Positions 11,407 through 21,490 of a stretch of 64,000 nt of DNA are shown one piece after another. The DNA is taken from NCBI GenBank assembly GCA_030704615.1, contig CM060732.1:11284001-11348000 (forward strand), in the 5' to 3' direction. The translations under genes were made by a program, and so were the position numbers. The notes beneath the pieces were generated by a model. It was not told the origin of the DNA, did not search any database, and saw only the letters and a program-made list of their open reading frames with translations. The DNA is from Takakia lepidozioides. Taxonomy: Eukaryota; Streptophyta; Takakiopsida; Takakiales; Takakiaceae. Within the stretch, counting starts at the first letter, position 1. Every line of letters begins with the position of its first letter.

Positions 11407-14052
11407 CTGGGCACTATGGCTGCCAGGTTGATGGACGTCCCTCCTTTGACTCTCAGACCCTCTAGTGGCCTGCTGGTTGGGACTCTCAGAGAGAGAACGC
11501 GGCGTTTCTCTGGAGGTCAAAAGGGGCAACGTTGGTCGTTCTGGGCTTCTTTCTTGTTGCCTTTCTTGCCTTCCCGTTCTGTTCAGTTTCACTTCTTTTG
11601 GGCCATGTATGTTTGTGTCCTGTCACAATCTGCCCTGGCTGTTTCTTTGGCAGCAGCTCATTGGATATGGCACTTTTATAGAGCATATTTCATTCTTTGC
11701 GCTTTCCAAAGCGATTATCCAAGCTTGTCTTGGTTTGTTGCCAATGGCAATTGTGGCTATTGGATCCAGGCCATTGAGATAGATGAGTGACGGTGCTCCA
11801 TCCTAGCTGGTTGGGAGGCTGGGAACAGTCTCTACTAAGTGGGGATAATTCTGTCTTGAGGTTGTATTTACGTTTTTTTCATACAAACTGGACCTGGGAG
11901 AGGGTTTGGCGAGATCTACCTTCAATATGGTGCCATTATGGAAAAGGCATGCGGCGAACTTGTGGCCTTCGGGTTTTTTGTTTGGTATTGTCTTTCCATA
12001 GCAGTGTATTTTCAAATTTCAGTCAGCAGTAAGCAGACCTTACAAGTGGAAGATTAGGCACAATTGTGGGTACCCCAAGGAACCCCTTGGTTTGGGTTGG
12101 TGCCACTTTACCTTTCTTAGAAGCAGCAGACCTGCCCCAGAAGTGTTAATTGCAACCACAAGCCAGGCTGCAATCTATCTATTGTGCCACTCATTAGGCT
12201 TACTTTTCACAGATCTTTGGTGAGTTAAGCGATCTTCACACCGCCACTACTACTAGTTTTATGTCTGTCATGCTCTGGCCAGCTTGTTAGAGCTCCTGCC
12301 ACTGCTGATGGGTTTTTCAGTATCCATGGAATGGCTCTGGGCAAAGTAAGCTAAGGTTGGAACAGTGAACTGTTCCAGTGCCCATCTTTTTGTGTACAGA
12401 ATTCTTAATTGACAATTTTTTTGTAGTTTCTCATTCCGCCCGCAATGGTGCTCAAATCATATTACCTTTGATTGAGCTGTGTGCAATGAAATCAAGTCTT
12501 AACCTTAGTTCCCAGGGTCTTGTGGGGGATTTTGACATGTGAGGAATTTTGTTTCTGGAGCAGGTCATACCTGATGTGCCCGGTGAGCCGTCGGATGCCG
12601 CTGTGACCCTGCAGGCCTCCTCTGCAAGTGAGGAGGGAGAGGAGGTGTAACTGACTCCCAGTCTACCAATTGCTCCTATTACAACATTGAAGTATTGGAT
12701 GGTCCAAGCTTTTTCAGAGGGCATTTATGGGTGCTTGTCTACACACTCAGACATCTTGTCATTAGCTGCAATGCCCCAGAGATATCTCTGCCCTTGTGGG
12801 CTCAGATGTAGTGAGAACTTGTTCCACTAGTATCCTGTGGAGGGGTCAATTCAGCAGTATACCTGTAATTAGGCTCATCTAGGTGCATCCAGATGTTGTG
12901 ATGTGGAACTTCATCCTCAAAAGTTGAAAACTACAGTTGCAACTCTTCGCAGGCTGCACGGAGGATAGAATTTCTATGCCTGCTGGTCCAAGGTCCTTGC
13001 ACTGTGCTTGTTTGCTAGCAGTAGCCTTTGGAAACACAGCTTGCTTTGTCACTCAGGTGCTGCATTTGTCATTCTGTGTGTGCCTTTCTGGACCAAATGT
13101 AGCGTCGTGTTCTGAGTCCTGTCAATATCTGTGGAAGATGATAAGGGTAGGAGTTTAGTTTAGCTGAAGACCTGTGACATAAATGGTTACAAAGTGCAAT
13201 TGGATTCAAGCAACTTGGATTGTGGATTATCAGAGGATACCGAGGTAGCATTGTGATTTTTAGTTTGCACTATAATTGACATTTGGAACTTGAACCAACC
13301 CATGGTGTCATATGCTCAGGCATTGAGGCAAGTTGATAAGTTGAATTCCCTAGAAAACCGGACACATCACAGAATTTTCTAGGGTGCCTCACATCCTTAT
13401 GGTGGAGAGGCCATGACCTCTAAACATGTCTGCATGAGCCTCTAACAGTCAGTGTGGTAGCAATGAAATGTGACACTTCCAGGCCTTGTTGGACGTCCTT
13501 GTGATTTCTCAAGCTCATAAAGCAGGTCGTGGCTCACAAATGGGCGCATCAACATATCACTTCGCAGATCTTTCTCTAGTCTGCCGCTTACCTTACAGAA
13601 TGGCGCCCTTATTTCCTAACGACACTCATACAGACTCCATGGCAATCTCTTACAATCACATCACAAACTGTCTGGACACACAGAGCACAAGAAATTTCAG
13701 AAGGACCTTTGTTACCAGAACATAGTGAACCAGCAATTGCACTGTCGAGGATTTTGCACAGACAAGAAGAGAGAGCCCTTGACAGGAGACAGCCCGGGCC
13801 ATGTTAGCTATCTGGCCCTCAAAGTGATAGCACCTTAAACGTAGCTGTGACAGTGAGCTCAAACAGCTTCAAAACACAGCTTCCAAAAGTCAGATGGTCC
13901 CCTTGACACTGACCCTGGAATTACAATGCAATTCCAGACACTCATCCTGCTGCAAGCAACGGACGATGCTTCCAAAAACCAGTCAAGGGCCAGCGGCCTG
14001 CAAAACTGACTGCCATGAGTAACTTGCCCACATGCACTGCACTCACTGAATC
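11407..14052. other. Repeat-bearing intergenic region between RER1 and F-box gene 1
   Basis: Positions 11407 to about 12040 are probably RER1 3' flank. Positions 12267 to about 13265 form the left arm of the inverted repeat described separately. Positions 13800-14040 contain the 3' flank of the F-box gene; a stretch near 13870 resembles one near 19560 in the same orientation. No other gene is recognised. Confidence 0.5.
12267..13265 (+). repeat. Left arm of a diverged inverted repeat around F-box gene 1
   Basis: Aligned by eye against the reverse complement of 15965-16545. Shared blocks include GCTCCTGCCACTGCTG followed by GGGTTTTTCAGTAT (about 12290-12325), a TTGTGTACAGA block, ACTTCAATGTTGTAA (seen here as its complement), CAATTGGTAGACTGG and AGTTGAAAACT. 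The left arm is longer because of two extra stretches (about 12420-12597 and 12775-12860). Identity looks like roughly three quarters to four fifths over the aligned blocks. This is an old duplication or two inverted copies of a dispersed repeat. Confidence 0.8.
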
Positions 14053-15234
14053 CTAGACTTTTGTGCCTAAACTGAGATTGCCAACATGCCACTCAATGTC
14101 GTCTATGAGCCAAGGAATCCATTCCCAGAGACCAGTCTCTATGTGGTAAACCAATTGTTCCGACGAGTCTAACTGCGTTATGAATATGCGATCACCATGT
14201 CCGAAAGCCGTCCAACCAAACTCATCCACCTCGTTGTCCTCGGGCTCCGGTATTCGTCCAACCTCTTGCCACCCGAGTCCCGAGACCGTCTGTTTCCACA
14301 CACAAAAACTCAGTGCCTCACCAGTATTGTCATCTTCAATAAGCCCAACCAAAAACAGGTGCCCCTTATTCTGTACAAGATTTAAGCCATAACTGGCACT
14401 ATAATTGGGCTTCTGCAAACGAACGCCTCCACCCCACACTCCACGGGACACGACCAATGCCAGCATTGTCCAGGGTGCCTGGCGATCGATCGTGTCGCGG
14501 CCATTCAGTAGGACATACAGATCATCGCCACACATCACATGTGTTAGCTCTGAGGGAGGCACCTCATCTCCCGTATACTCAATCTGCTGCCATGTTGGGA
14601 TCTCAATCCAACAACTCGAGATAGAATCATACAACTGAGTGATATAAACACCTCGAGCACCAATATATTGGCCCACTACAATGAACTTGTAGCTCTTAGT
14701 GGATTTGTCCACCACTAATTTCTGTACCTCTGGAAAAGAGATTGTATGAGAGAGGTCAGGCAGTATTTTGAAGCTGCTTGACAGAGGATTACACACTATG
14801 TACATAGTGTGCAGTCTGTTCTTGTGATGGGCAGAAATTTGGATGACTAGCAGACCTCCATCTGCATCACACAGCATGGTATTGATCCTCCCCTCCTGAA
14901 TGTTCCACTCCTTCGTAGCATGCAGTATCACGTCATTCACAAAATACAAGTCCATCGCCCTAAACGTGTGGCTTGCGGGCTCATAAAGCTCGAGCTCATT
15001 GGTGTCCTGACAAATGTTCATCAGGAAGTATGGCTCTTTCGCCAGAGGGACTTGCTGGAAAAGTTCCAAAAAATGGGGTGTAGACGGCAGCGAGTTCCAG
15101 CGCTTGCACACTACCCTCAAGCGGAAAAGGGTTGCACATGGCAAGCGAGCCAACACCATATCCAGTAAGTCGGAAGGAAGCCTCCTCCACACCATCTGGT
15201 CGAGCTCCACCCTCTCTCCATCTGCAATATCCAT
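14053..15234 (-). CDS. F-box/kelch-type protein, single exon
   Basis: One open frame of 393 codons. The chosen start is the ATG at 15234 (MDIADGERVELDQMVW). The frame is open further upstream to 15282, but only from a GTG. An F-box occupies about residues 14-50 (WRRLPSDLLDMVLARLP, then CKRWNSL). The rest resembles the F-box-associated/kelch region of plant substrate receptors: a VCNPLSSSFKILPDL block, a KSYKFIVVG strand and a C-terminal GHGDRIFITQL. Such proteins join SKP1 and CUL1 in SCF ubiquitin ligases through the F-box and bind targets through the C-terminal domain. The target is unknown. The gene lies between two inverted repeat arms and beside a broken F-box relative 1.5 kb away. Confidence 0.85.
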   Translation of the reverse strand: MDIADGERVELDQMVWRRLPSDLLDMVLARLPCATLFRLRVVCKRWNSLPSTPHFLELFQQVPLAKEPYFLMNICQDTNELELYEPASHTFRAMDLYFVNDVILHATKEWNIQEGRINTMLCDADGGLLVIQISAHHKNRLHTMYIVCNPLSSSFKILPDLSHTISFPEVQKLVVDKSTKSYKFIVVGQYIGARGVYITQLYDSISSCWIEIPTWQQIEYTGDEVPPSELTHVMCGDDLYVLLNGRDTIDRQAPWTMLALVVSRGVWGGGVRLQKPNYSASYGLNLVQNKGHLFLVGLIEDDNTGEALSFCVWKQTVSGLGWQEVGRIPEPEDNEVDEFGWTAFGHGDRIFITQLDSSEQLVYHIETGLWEWIPWLIDDIEWHVGNLSLGTKV

Positions 15235-15511
15235 GGCTGCTGCACCTAGACCACCACTACACTCATCAAAGGAATCCAACACGCCCCATGGATATTGTGC
15301 TGGGGGCCTCGAGGCTAGGTTACTTTGAAAGAGGGAGACGACCCAAGTTCGGGTAAGTTAGCGGGCCTTGCCCCGTTGCAAAAAAATTAAAAAAAAAAGA
15401 GTTAGCGTGTTTTGGCGGGAGAATAGGTACTAGGAACTTATACTGTAAGTACTTAATGACAGTACGCTGGTTTCCGGCATGTCAAATCTTTCCCACCCTC
15501 TCTTGAGAGTG

Positions 15512-15790
15512 ACATGGAACTGAATGGAGTGTAACTCCAGATGGGGTGACAGTATGTTACATAGGAATGAGTGTAAACTTCACGGGTTACACCAGATTAC
15601 ACGGCGGGGAGTGTAACTCCACTTGGGGTTACACCAGATTACACATTGGCTGGGAGTGTAATTCCACTCGGGGTTACACTTGGTTACATGGAAAGGAGTA
15701 TAACTCTCTGTAACTCACATTTGGTCTTGAAATTTGACTAAGAGGAGTTACACAAGACACAATGTGACACTACACAGGGTTACTCCAACA
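15512..15790 (+). repeat. Degenerate tandem repeat, about 43-bp unit
   Basis: Five or so imperfect units, each built around GGAGTGTAACTCCACTTGG followed by GGGTTACACCAGATTACA. The unit carries an internal near-palindrome, since GTAAC/GTTAC and GTGTAA/TTACAC recur in both orientations. The first four units (about 15512-15690) are clear and the rest fade out. Confidence 0.85.
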
Positions 15791-15964
15791 TTGGATGCAC
15801 ATCGGACCTGACACCTTGTTCTATATGTCTGTAGTCTGTACCAGTTGGACTCGAAATTTCCTCTATGTCATGCTCCTCGACTTCTTCAACTGGACCAACC
15901 ATGTCCCAAATCCACAAATTAACAAACTACACCACAAACACAAACGCTAATTATCAACCCAAAC

Positions 15965-16545
15965 AAAAGTCAGCCCGTGCTACCACTTTGCCAGGTCTTA
16001 TAATCAACAATCCCGTTTCTTTCTACCCATAGCACTTGGCAACCATTCATACCACAGGTCTTTGGCTTCACTAAACTCCTTTCATATTCTACAGAGATTG
16101 ACAGGAACCAGAAGTTGACTGTGCATTTTGTCCAGAAAGGCTAGAGTGCAACCTGCAAAGAGTTGTAACCAAAGTTTTCAACTCTTCCGCATGAAGTCGC
16201 ACATCAGCCTAGTTACAGGTATATGACAAGATATCTGGGTGTGTAGACAAGTGCCCTCTGAAGAAGCTTGGGAAATGCAAAACTTCAATGTTGTAACAGG
16301 AGCAATTGGTAGACTGGAGTCACTTACACCTAGCTCCCTCCTCACTGCAGATCAGAGGGCCTGCAAGGTCACAGCCGCAAATTTAAGGTCAATTTACATG
16401 TGAAGAAATCTGTACACAAAAGGATGGGCGCTGGAACAGTCCAATGCTTCAACCTTGGCTTATTTCACCCATAGACAGTATATTGTGAATACTGAAAAAC
16501 CCAGTAGCAGTGCAGGAGCTCTAATAACCTGCCACAGCATGACCT
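15965..16545 (-). repeat. Right arm of the diverged inverted repeat
   Basis: The reverse complement aligns to 12267-13265, with the left arm carrying extra insertions. Outer similarity ends near 16545 and inner similarity fades near 15965. No clear target-site duplication or terminal motif was found at either end, so the arms cannot be assigned to a named transposon class. Confidence 0.8.
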
Positions 16546-16720
16546 CTAGAGGTGGGAGAAAGAGAGAAATGAGAATATGTAGACAATTTGGGAAACGACA
16601 CTCCACAATCATTTATTTCAGTCTGAAAGTTCAATGGAGACCTGGAGGACACATCTAACGTTTCTGAGTCTCTAGCTTTGGGTCCAAAAGACAAGGTCAA
16701 ACTTGTTCAAATTCGACAGC

Positions 16721-17908
16721 TTAGACTAAGCTCAAGGGACCATGCAAGTCACAATTTGTAGGTTTTCGGACAAATGTCCAACTGCTCCAAGAATCTTCGC
16801 AGAGGTTGTAGACCACCACGTTGCCTCCCAGTGCCACAAAAATGCGATGACCCCGTGCTCCACACTTGAAGTTAGAGGTTGAAGTTAGAGGTCTTTATCA
16901 GCTGCTTGGTGCTAGATCCCTGCAAAGTCCTTTGCTCCAGTACGTGTACAAACTACAACTTTGTAGTCTGTAGACCTGGGGATCGCACGGTACCTATGCA
17001 AACACAGCAAAGAGTCTACCCATGCCAACCACAAGCTCAGGAGTAGTTACACAGCTTGGAAGAGGGTAGAAGACATCCTCCATCAATTGTCGTTTCTCAA
17101 CGTCGTACGCCCTCACAACCTTGGTGACATTCGGGTTGAAACCTGAGTAAAAACGAGCATCCTGTGTCAAGCAGTAGATGATGTCCTTGAGTTGGACACG
17201 GGTGGGGTAAACTCTACGCACCGTGGCAGGTAAGGGTGCAGTCATAGTCCATGCTTTAGTAGCCGAATCGTATTCCCATAGTTTCCATCCTATCGTGTGT
17301 TGGTCGAATGTGCCCAATACTTCAAATATTTTGTAAGCTTAACGTCCCGGTACATTAGTATTCCTCACAAGATGTAGATGCGACATCACGGATATTTCCT
17401 CGATGGTGCAGTGGTTGGTGATAATAGGAGGAGAGAGCCGGACCCAATCCTTGGTCAAAGGGTTACAAACCAGCAGGCTGTGATGATGCACGTCAGAGTG
17501 ATCAAGGTGCATCACGTCATGATGAGGCTCCCTCATGAAGAAAACTCCACCAGCTGCAGAGAGAAGAGTTACTCGCTCCACGGTTACGTCTGTAGGAATA
17601 AACGTTAGAGGCGGCATCCTGTGAAATTTCCCTGACCCATTTACCTCACTGTATGCAAAGTAGGGCTTGGTCAGGACGTTCTTTGCAGATTCAAAATAGG
17701 TGGAAAAGAACCAATCTCCCAATGAGAGCTCTTGTTCTCTTGACCGGAGGTTTAGGAGAAACGGAGAAAATACATTCTCATGGTTCCACTCTTTACACAC
17801 TGCCTGACTCCTGAAAAGAGCTGCAACGGGAAGCTTGCTCTGCACAATATCCCTCACATCATGTGGAAGTGAAATCCAGACGGGTGTCTCACTTGTCGGG
17901 TCTCCCAT
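16721..17908 (-). pseudogene. Broken F-box/kelch-type gene
   Basis: The minus-strand frame starts at ATG 17908 with an F-box (ISLPHDVRDIVQSKLP, then VCKEWN). It runs through an F-box-associated region (LVCNPLTKDWVRLSPP) to a TAA at 17339-17341. The same frame continues directly (AYKIFEVLGTFDQHTIGWKL) to about 16994, so the TAA looks like a single nonsense change rather than an exon end. A detached C-terminal piece, ARGHRIFVALGGNVVVYNL, ends at a stop at 16721. The stretch joining 16994 to this piece lacks an expected segment and includes a duplicated ACCTCTAACTTC. An intron could explain the second gap but not the TAA. The call is a degenerate relative of the neighbouring F-box gene. Confidence 0.7.
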
Positions 17909-19500
17909 GGATGTGCCTTCAGATGGCCCTCCCTTCCCAGCCTCGATAGATGTAATTCCACTGTCTTTGTTCGAGTTAGGGTCGTTCTTCCTCGTTTATG
18001 ACCTCCTACAAGAATAGATTTAACAATTTTAGGTCCTTGCAATGTTACGAACCTAGATGTGCTGTAGAAAGATGATCACAATAGGGCTATAACCTTCTCA
18101 GAGGACTGAGATCATGGATAGTGCAATTGTCTACTTTTCCAAGAACCATCACATGTCATTAGTCAAGAGATAGTTTATTGAGCCTCAAGGAACATGACAA
18201 CAATGTCACTTGAGGTGGAAATAAGTAGGTACTGATCACGACAATCTACTAAAGGTGAATATTTAAATTGATCATGTGCATGCATGTGAGAGAGGAGTAC
18301 TCTGAGAGGCCAAACCTGGAGTAGACGTTGATTAAAATCACTCTCTAGAGGAGAATGTCCAAGATGACTTCAGAGAACGTTATTGCCTGCAGCCAAGAGT
18401 ACTTGAATCTAGAAGTCCAGGATGAACTCTAGAAACCTATAGATCAGGACTAGAAGCTGCTGGTCGTCTACTTGAGCATTATATACAATTCTGAGAACTT
18501 GTAGGAAGCTGCAATATATATTTCTCTCAGTAAGATCAAAAGAGACCTGAAATTTCTCTAACAAATGTGGTTAGGATTTAAGATCTAGTAAGCGCACAAC
18601 CCCCTCCCCCCTCAAAACTAAAACAGACTGTGGCACTAGGAGGGAGAGCATGGCAGAACCCCTAGCTTTTATACAAATCTACCCTCGAGGAAATCTGTCT
18701 CCCCGAGGCCTCGTATCTATATCTGCTCCCCAGATCTATCTCCCCGAGCTTCCTACTACATAAATCTGTCTCGGGAGGAGGCTCCACTTGAGTACTTACG
18801 CTAACTTCGGTTTGCGTCTTCTCACTCTAGATCTGTCTACCCGAGCTTCATAGATAGATCTGTCTGCCCGAGATCGACGCCGCGATGAACACGCCTTGAA
18901 TATCGCCATATTGTCCTTATTTTCATTATCACTATCAATTTTATTAAAAGTATTTGTTTCATTAGAGTATTTTAGCTTTTGTGTGTACAATACAATATAC
19001 GTAGCGAAGACATTTGAGATTTGAGCATCATCCAGACCATCTAGACGTCATCTAGATGTCATCCATCCATAATCCAGGAAAGGAAGGCTGGTTTACCCCT
19101 CCTTATTCCCCCGGCCTTTGTTCGTAAAGACAACCAGGTGGGGCGGAAGGGAAGAAGAGGCGCGAAGCGAAAAAAAATATCTATTGGCTGCTGTATCCCC
19201 AAATTTTTTTTTTTCTGGCGCGTACTGGGTCCAGCCTCCCCCCACAACGTCTCTCCTTGTGTGTCGAAGATCTAAAGCGAGTGCACCGAGAAGTAACCCT
19301 GGATGAAATCAGATGGATGATCTGCTCTGGAGAGTTGCGTGCTTTGAGACAAGACGGTGTCAAGACTGCGCTGGCCAGCCATGTTGCGCTCGAGGCAGAG
19401 TGGTTTGTCATCTACTTAGACTCAGATCATTGATCATAGTTCAAAACATTTCTCGGATACCTTGAGTTGTTATCCACATTTTTTTCAGTTCAACGTTTTT
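17909..19500. other. Intergenic region with repeated CTGTCT-CCCGAG motif
   Basis: No gene recognised. Positions 18670-18880 hold five to six copies of an element of the form ATCTGTCTNCCCGAG. A T-tract precedes a GC-rich patch (19120-19260). Confidence 0.45.
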
Positions 19501-20720
19501 CGCAAATGGAGATCGACAAGCAGAGGTGAGATAGATATAGTGTCACTTCCCTTGAGCAGCTTCAAAGCGTAGCTTCCAAAAGGCAGATGATCACCATGAC
19601 ATTAACCGCAGCTTGATCGACTTCAATACCCGTTGAAAAGGTAAAGGCCAGCCCCGACTATGTGAACATGTGAGTGGGCCATGTTGGCGCTACATTTGGC
19701 AAGTGACCAAGGTTCAGCTCATATCATCCTTCCCTTCCTTGCCTCTGTGCATTTTGTGCAGGTCATACTATTGGAGAGCATTTGCAACGACCAATCGGTG
19801 ATCAGCACCAACATTCAACTGAAGATTCAGCAACTATGGTGATGTGTGAGTTGCTGCAGAGAGTGTTGCTCCTCCCACTGTGGTTAAGATGTAAAGTAGC
19901 CAGAAGAACAGGAAGTGGGTAACACACCACTTTTTGCACTCGATTCCACCCACTGCAAAGATTGTGGACCCGGCCTCCATACAAGCTTCTGGTGTCGGGA
20001 TGCCTGCTTCAATCTGCAGGGCCTCTGCCTTTTGATAGCCACTTGCTTGGAAGTGGCAGACATGGGCACATGCTTGGGACTTCATTGACTGTCACAATTT
20101 TTTCGGTCATACGCAGATGGGAGTGTGCGTTTAAAGATCCAAAGCTGCATATAGTGCATATCAAAGTGCAAGGGTTGTCCATGAACAGACTTGTACTTAT
20201 TATGACAATAACCCCAACCACATGTAGAGCTCTGTTACCACACACACTCAGCTGCTGTTCTTTGGAATGTCCCTCTCTGCATGCGCAGCCGCTCATCCTT
20301 TTGCAGGGGATACCCTTTGCTTGTAGGTTTTTGAGAAGAATTGTATTGCAGGCCTAGTCACATCTTGTTTCCTTTGGTGCTTCCTTTGGTATCTTTACTT
20401 TCCAATGTTGTCAAGATCTTTCAACTCAGTTAAGGGTGGTGTTTACAGTAGGTGAGTCTTGTGAGTATTAGTTCCGGACAACCCATAATGTGTCGTCAAC
20501 TTGTTTGTGTAATCACTTGGGTAAAGAGAAATGAAATGAAATGGTGCTTTATAACGTGAGAGTGGTTCATGAGAGTGATTCGCAAGAGGATGGATGCTTG
20601 GATGGCGGGCAGATGGTGGGGTGGTTGCATGGGAAGCAGGTGATATTTTTGGAGACCATCTGTAATGACCAAGCTGTATTGTCCATGACTAGAAACCTCC
20701 ATATGCAGCACACATATACA
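19486..20720 (+). pseudogene. Scraps of a 6-phosphofructo-2-kinase/fructose-2,6-bisphosphatase gene
   Basis: Two exon-like pieces, each preceded by an AG acceptor, resemble the plant F2KP block with the consensus KIIFLETICNDRDIIERNI. At 19762-19838 the reading is VILLESICNDQSVISTNIQ followed by LKIQQLW. At 20640-20720 it is VIFLETICNDQAVLS. A third possible piece, 19494-19530 (FNVFRKWRS, between a TTTTTTCAG acceptor and a GTGAGA donor), could match the FNVGKYRR motif of the kinase. The kinase P-loop and the phosphatase domain are not seen. The two copies lie in direct orientation about 880 bp apart. I read this as fragments or a duplicated remnant. Exons of a longer, unusual gene remain possible. 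Confidence 0.5.
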
Positions 20721-21490
20721 TGGGCTCCTTCATTCATCTTCATTTCCACGCCTAGATTGACCTGCTGGTCGCATGGTTGACATACAAACCCTTTATAAAT
20801 ATAGTCTCGTTTGTAAGATGAGAGTATCATGAGAACTGTCTGGAAAGAGCCTGTACATATGTATATATATCTTCATATGGACTCTTATATATGCAGAAGA
20901 ATAGAGAGAGCGTTTTGAATCGCTGTAGAACTGCTTCAAAGAACCAATCCCCTACCTCACATGTGGCTTTCCTCATAGCTACAGTTTTGACTTCTGTATA
21001 GACTCAATGGAGGTTTCTATTCTACTCTACTTGTGGAAAGCAGGAAAGACCTCATGGTGGAAGTTTGCTTGCAAATGATGACAATTTCCTGAAGCAACCG
21101 ATGCAACAACCCCACCTTCTCCACACAAGCCAGATTTGTGTCTTGTAAGACAATCACTCCAAATTAATCACATCTTTCATGGAATAATCAGATAGTGGAA
21201 ATAAAAGTTTCTATCATGCTATGGATCAATGCAATTAGAGCGTGCTCTTGATTGTTTGGTGATTAATGAATGGAACAGAAACTTGTGATTGAGCATTGTT
21301 TAAGTACATAGATCATCAAGCATGTTCCTTGATGTTTGTACGGAGGATCTCCTGTCAAACGGCTGGATAGTGAACCCTACATGAGAGGCGAAAAGAACAG
21401 ACATTAAAGCCCACATCTTCAAGTGAGCTCAGGACGAATGCATCTCCTTCCTCCCACACTAAATGATAGTCATCATGTACACTTTAAAAC
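20721..21490. other. Intergenic, no gene recognised
   Basis: A/T-rich spacer including the 3' flank of the methyltransferase gene on the minus strand. No repeat or coding frame stands out. Confidence 0.4.

Larger units (their letters stand above)
15235..16720. other. F-box gene 1 upstream region with tandem array and repeat arm
   Basis: The upstream flank holds an A-rich tract (about 15380-15400), then the 43-bp tandem array, then a spacer and the right arm of the inverted repeat. No protein-coding gene is recognised. Confidence 0.5.
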
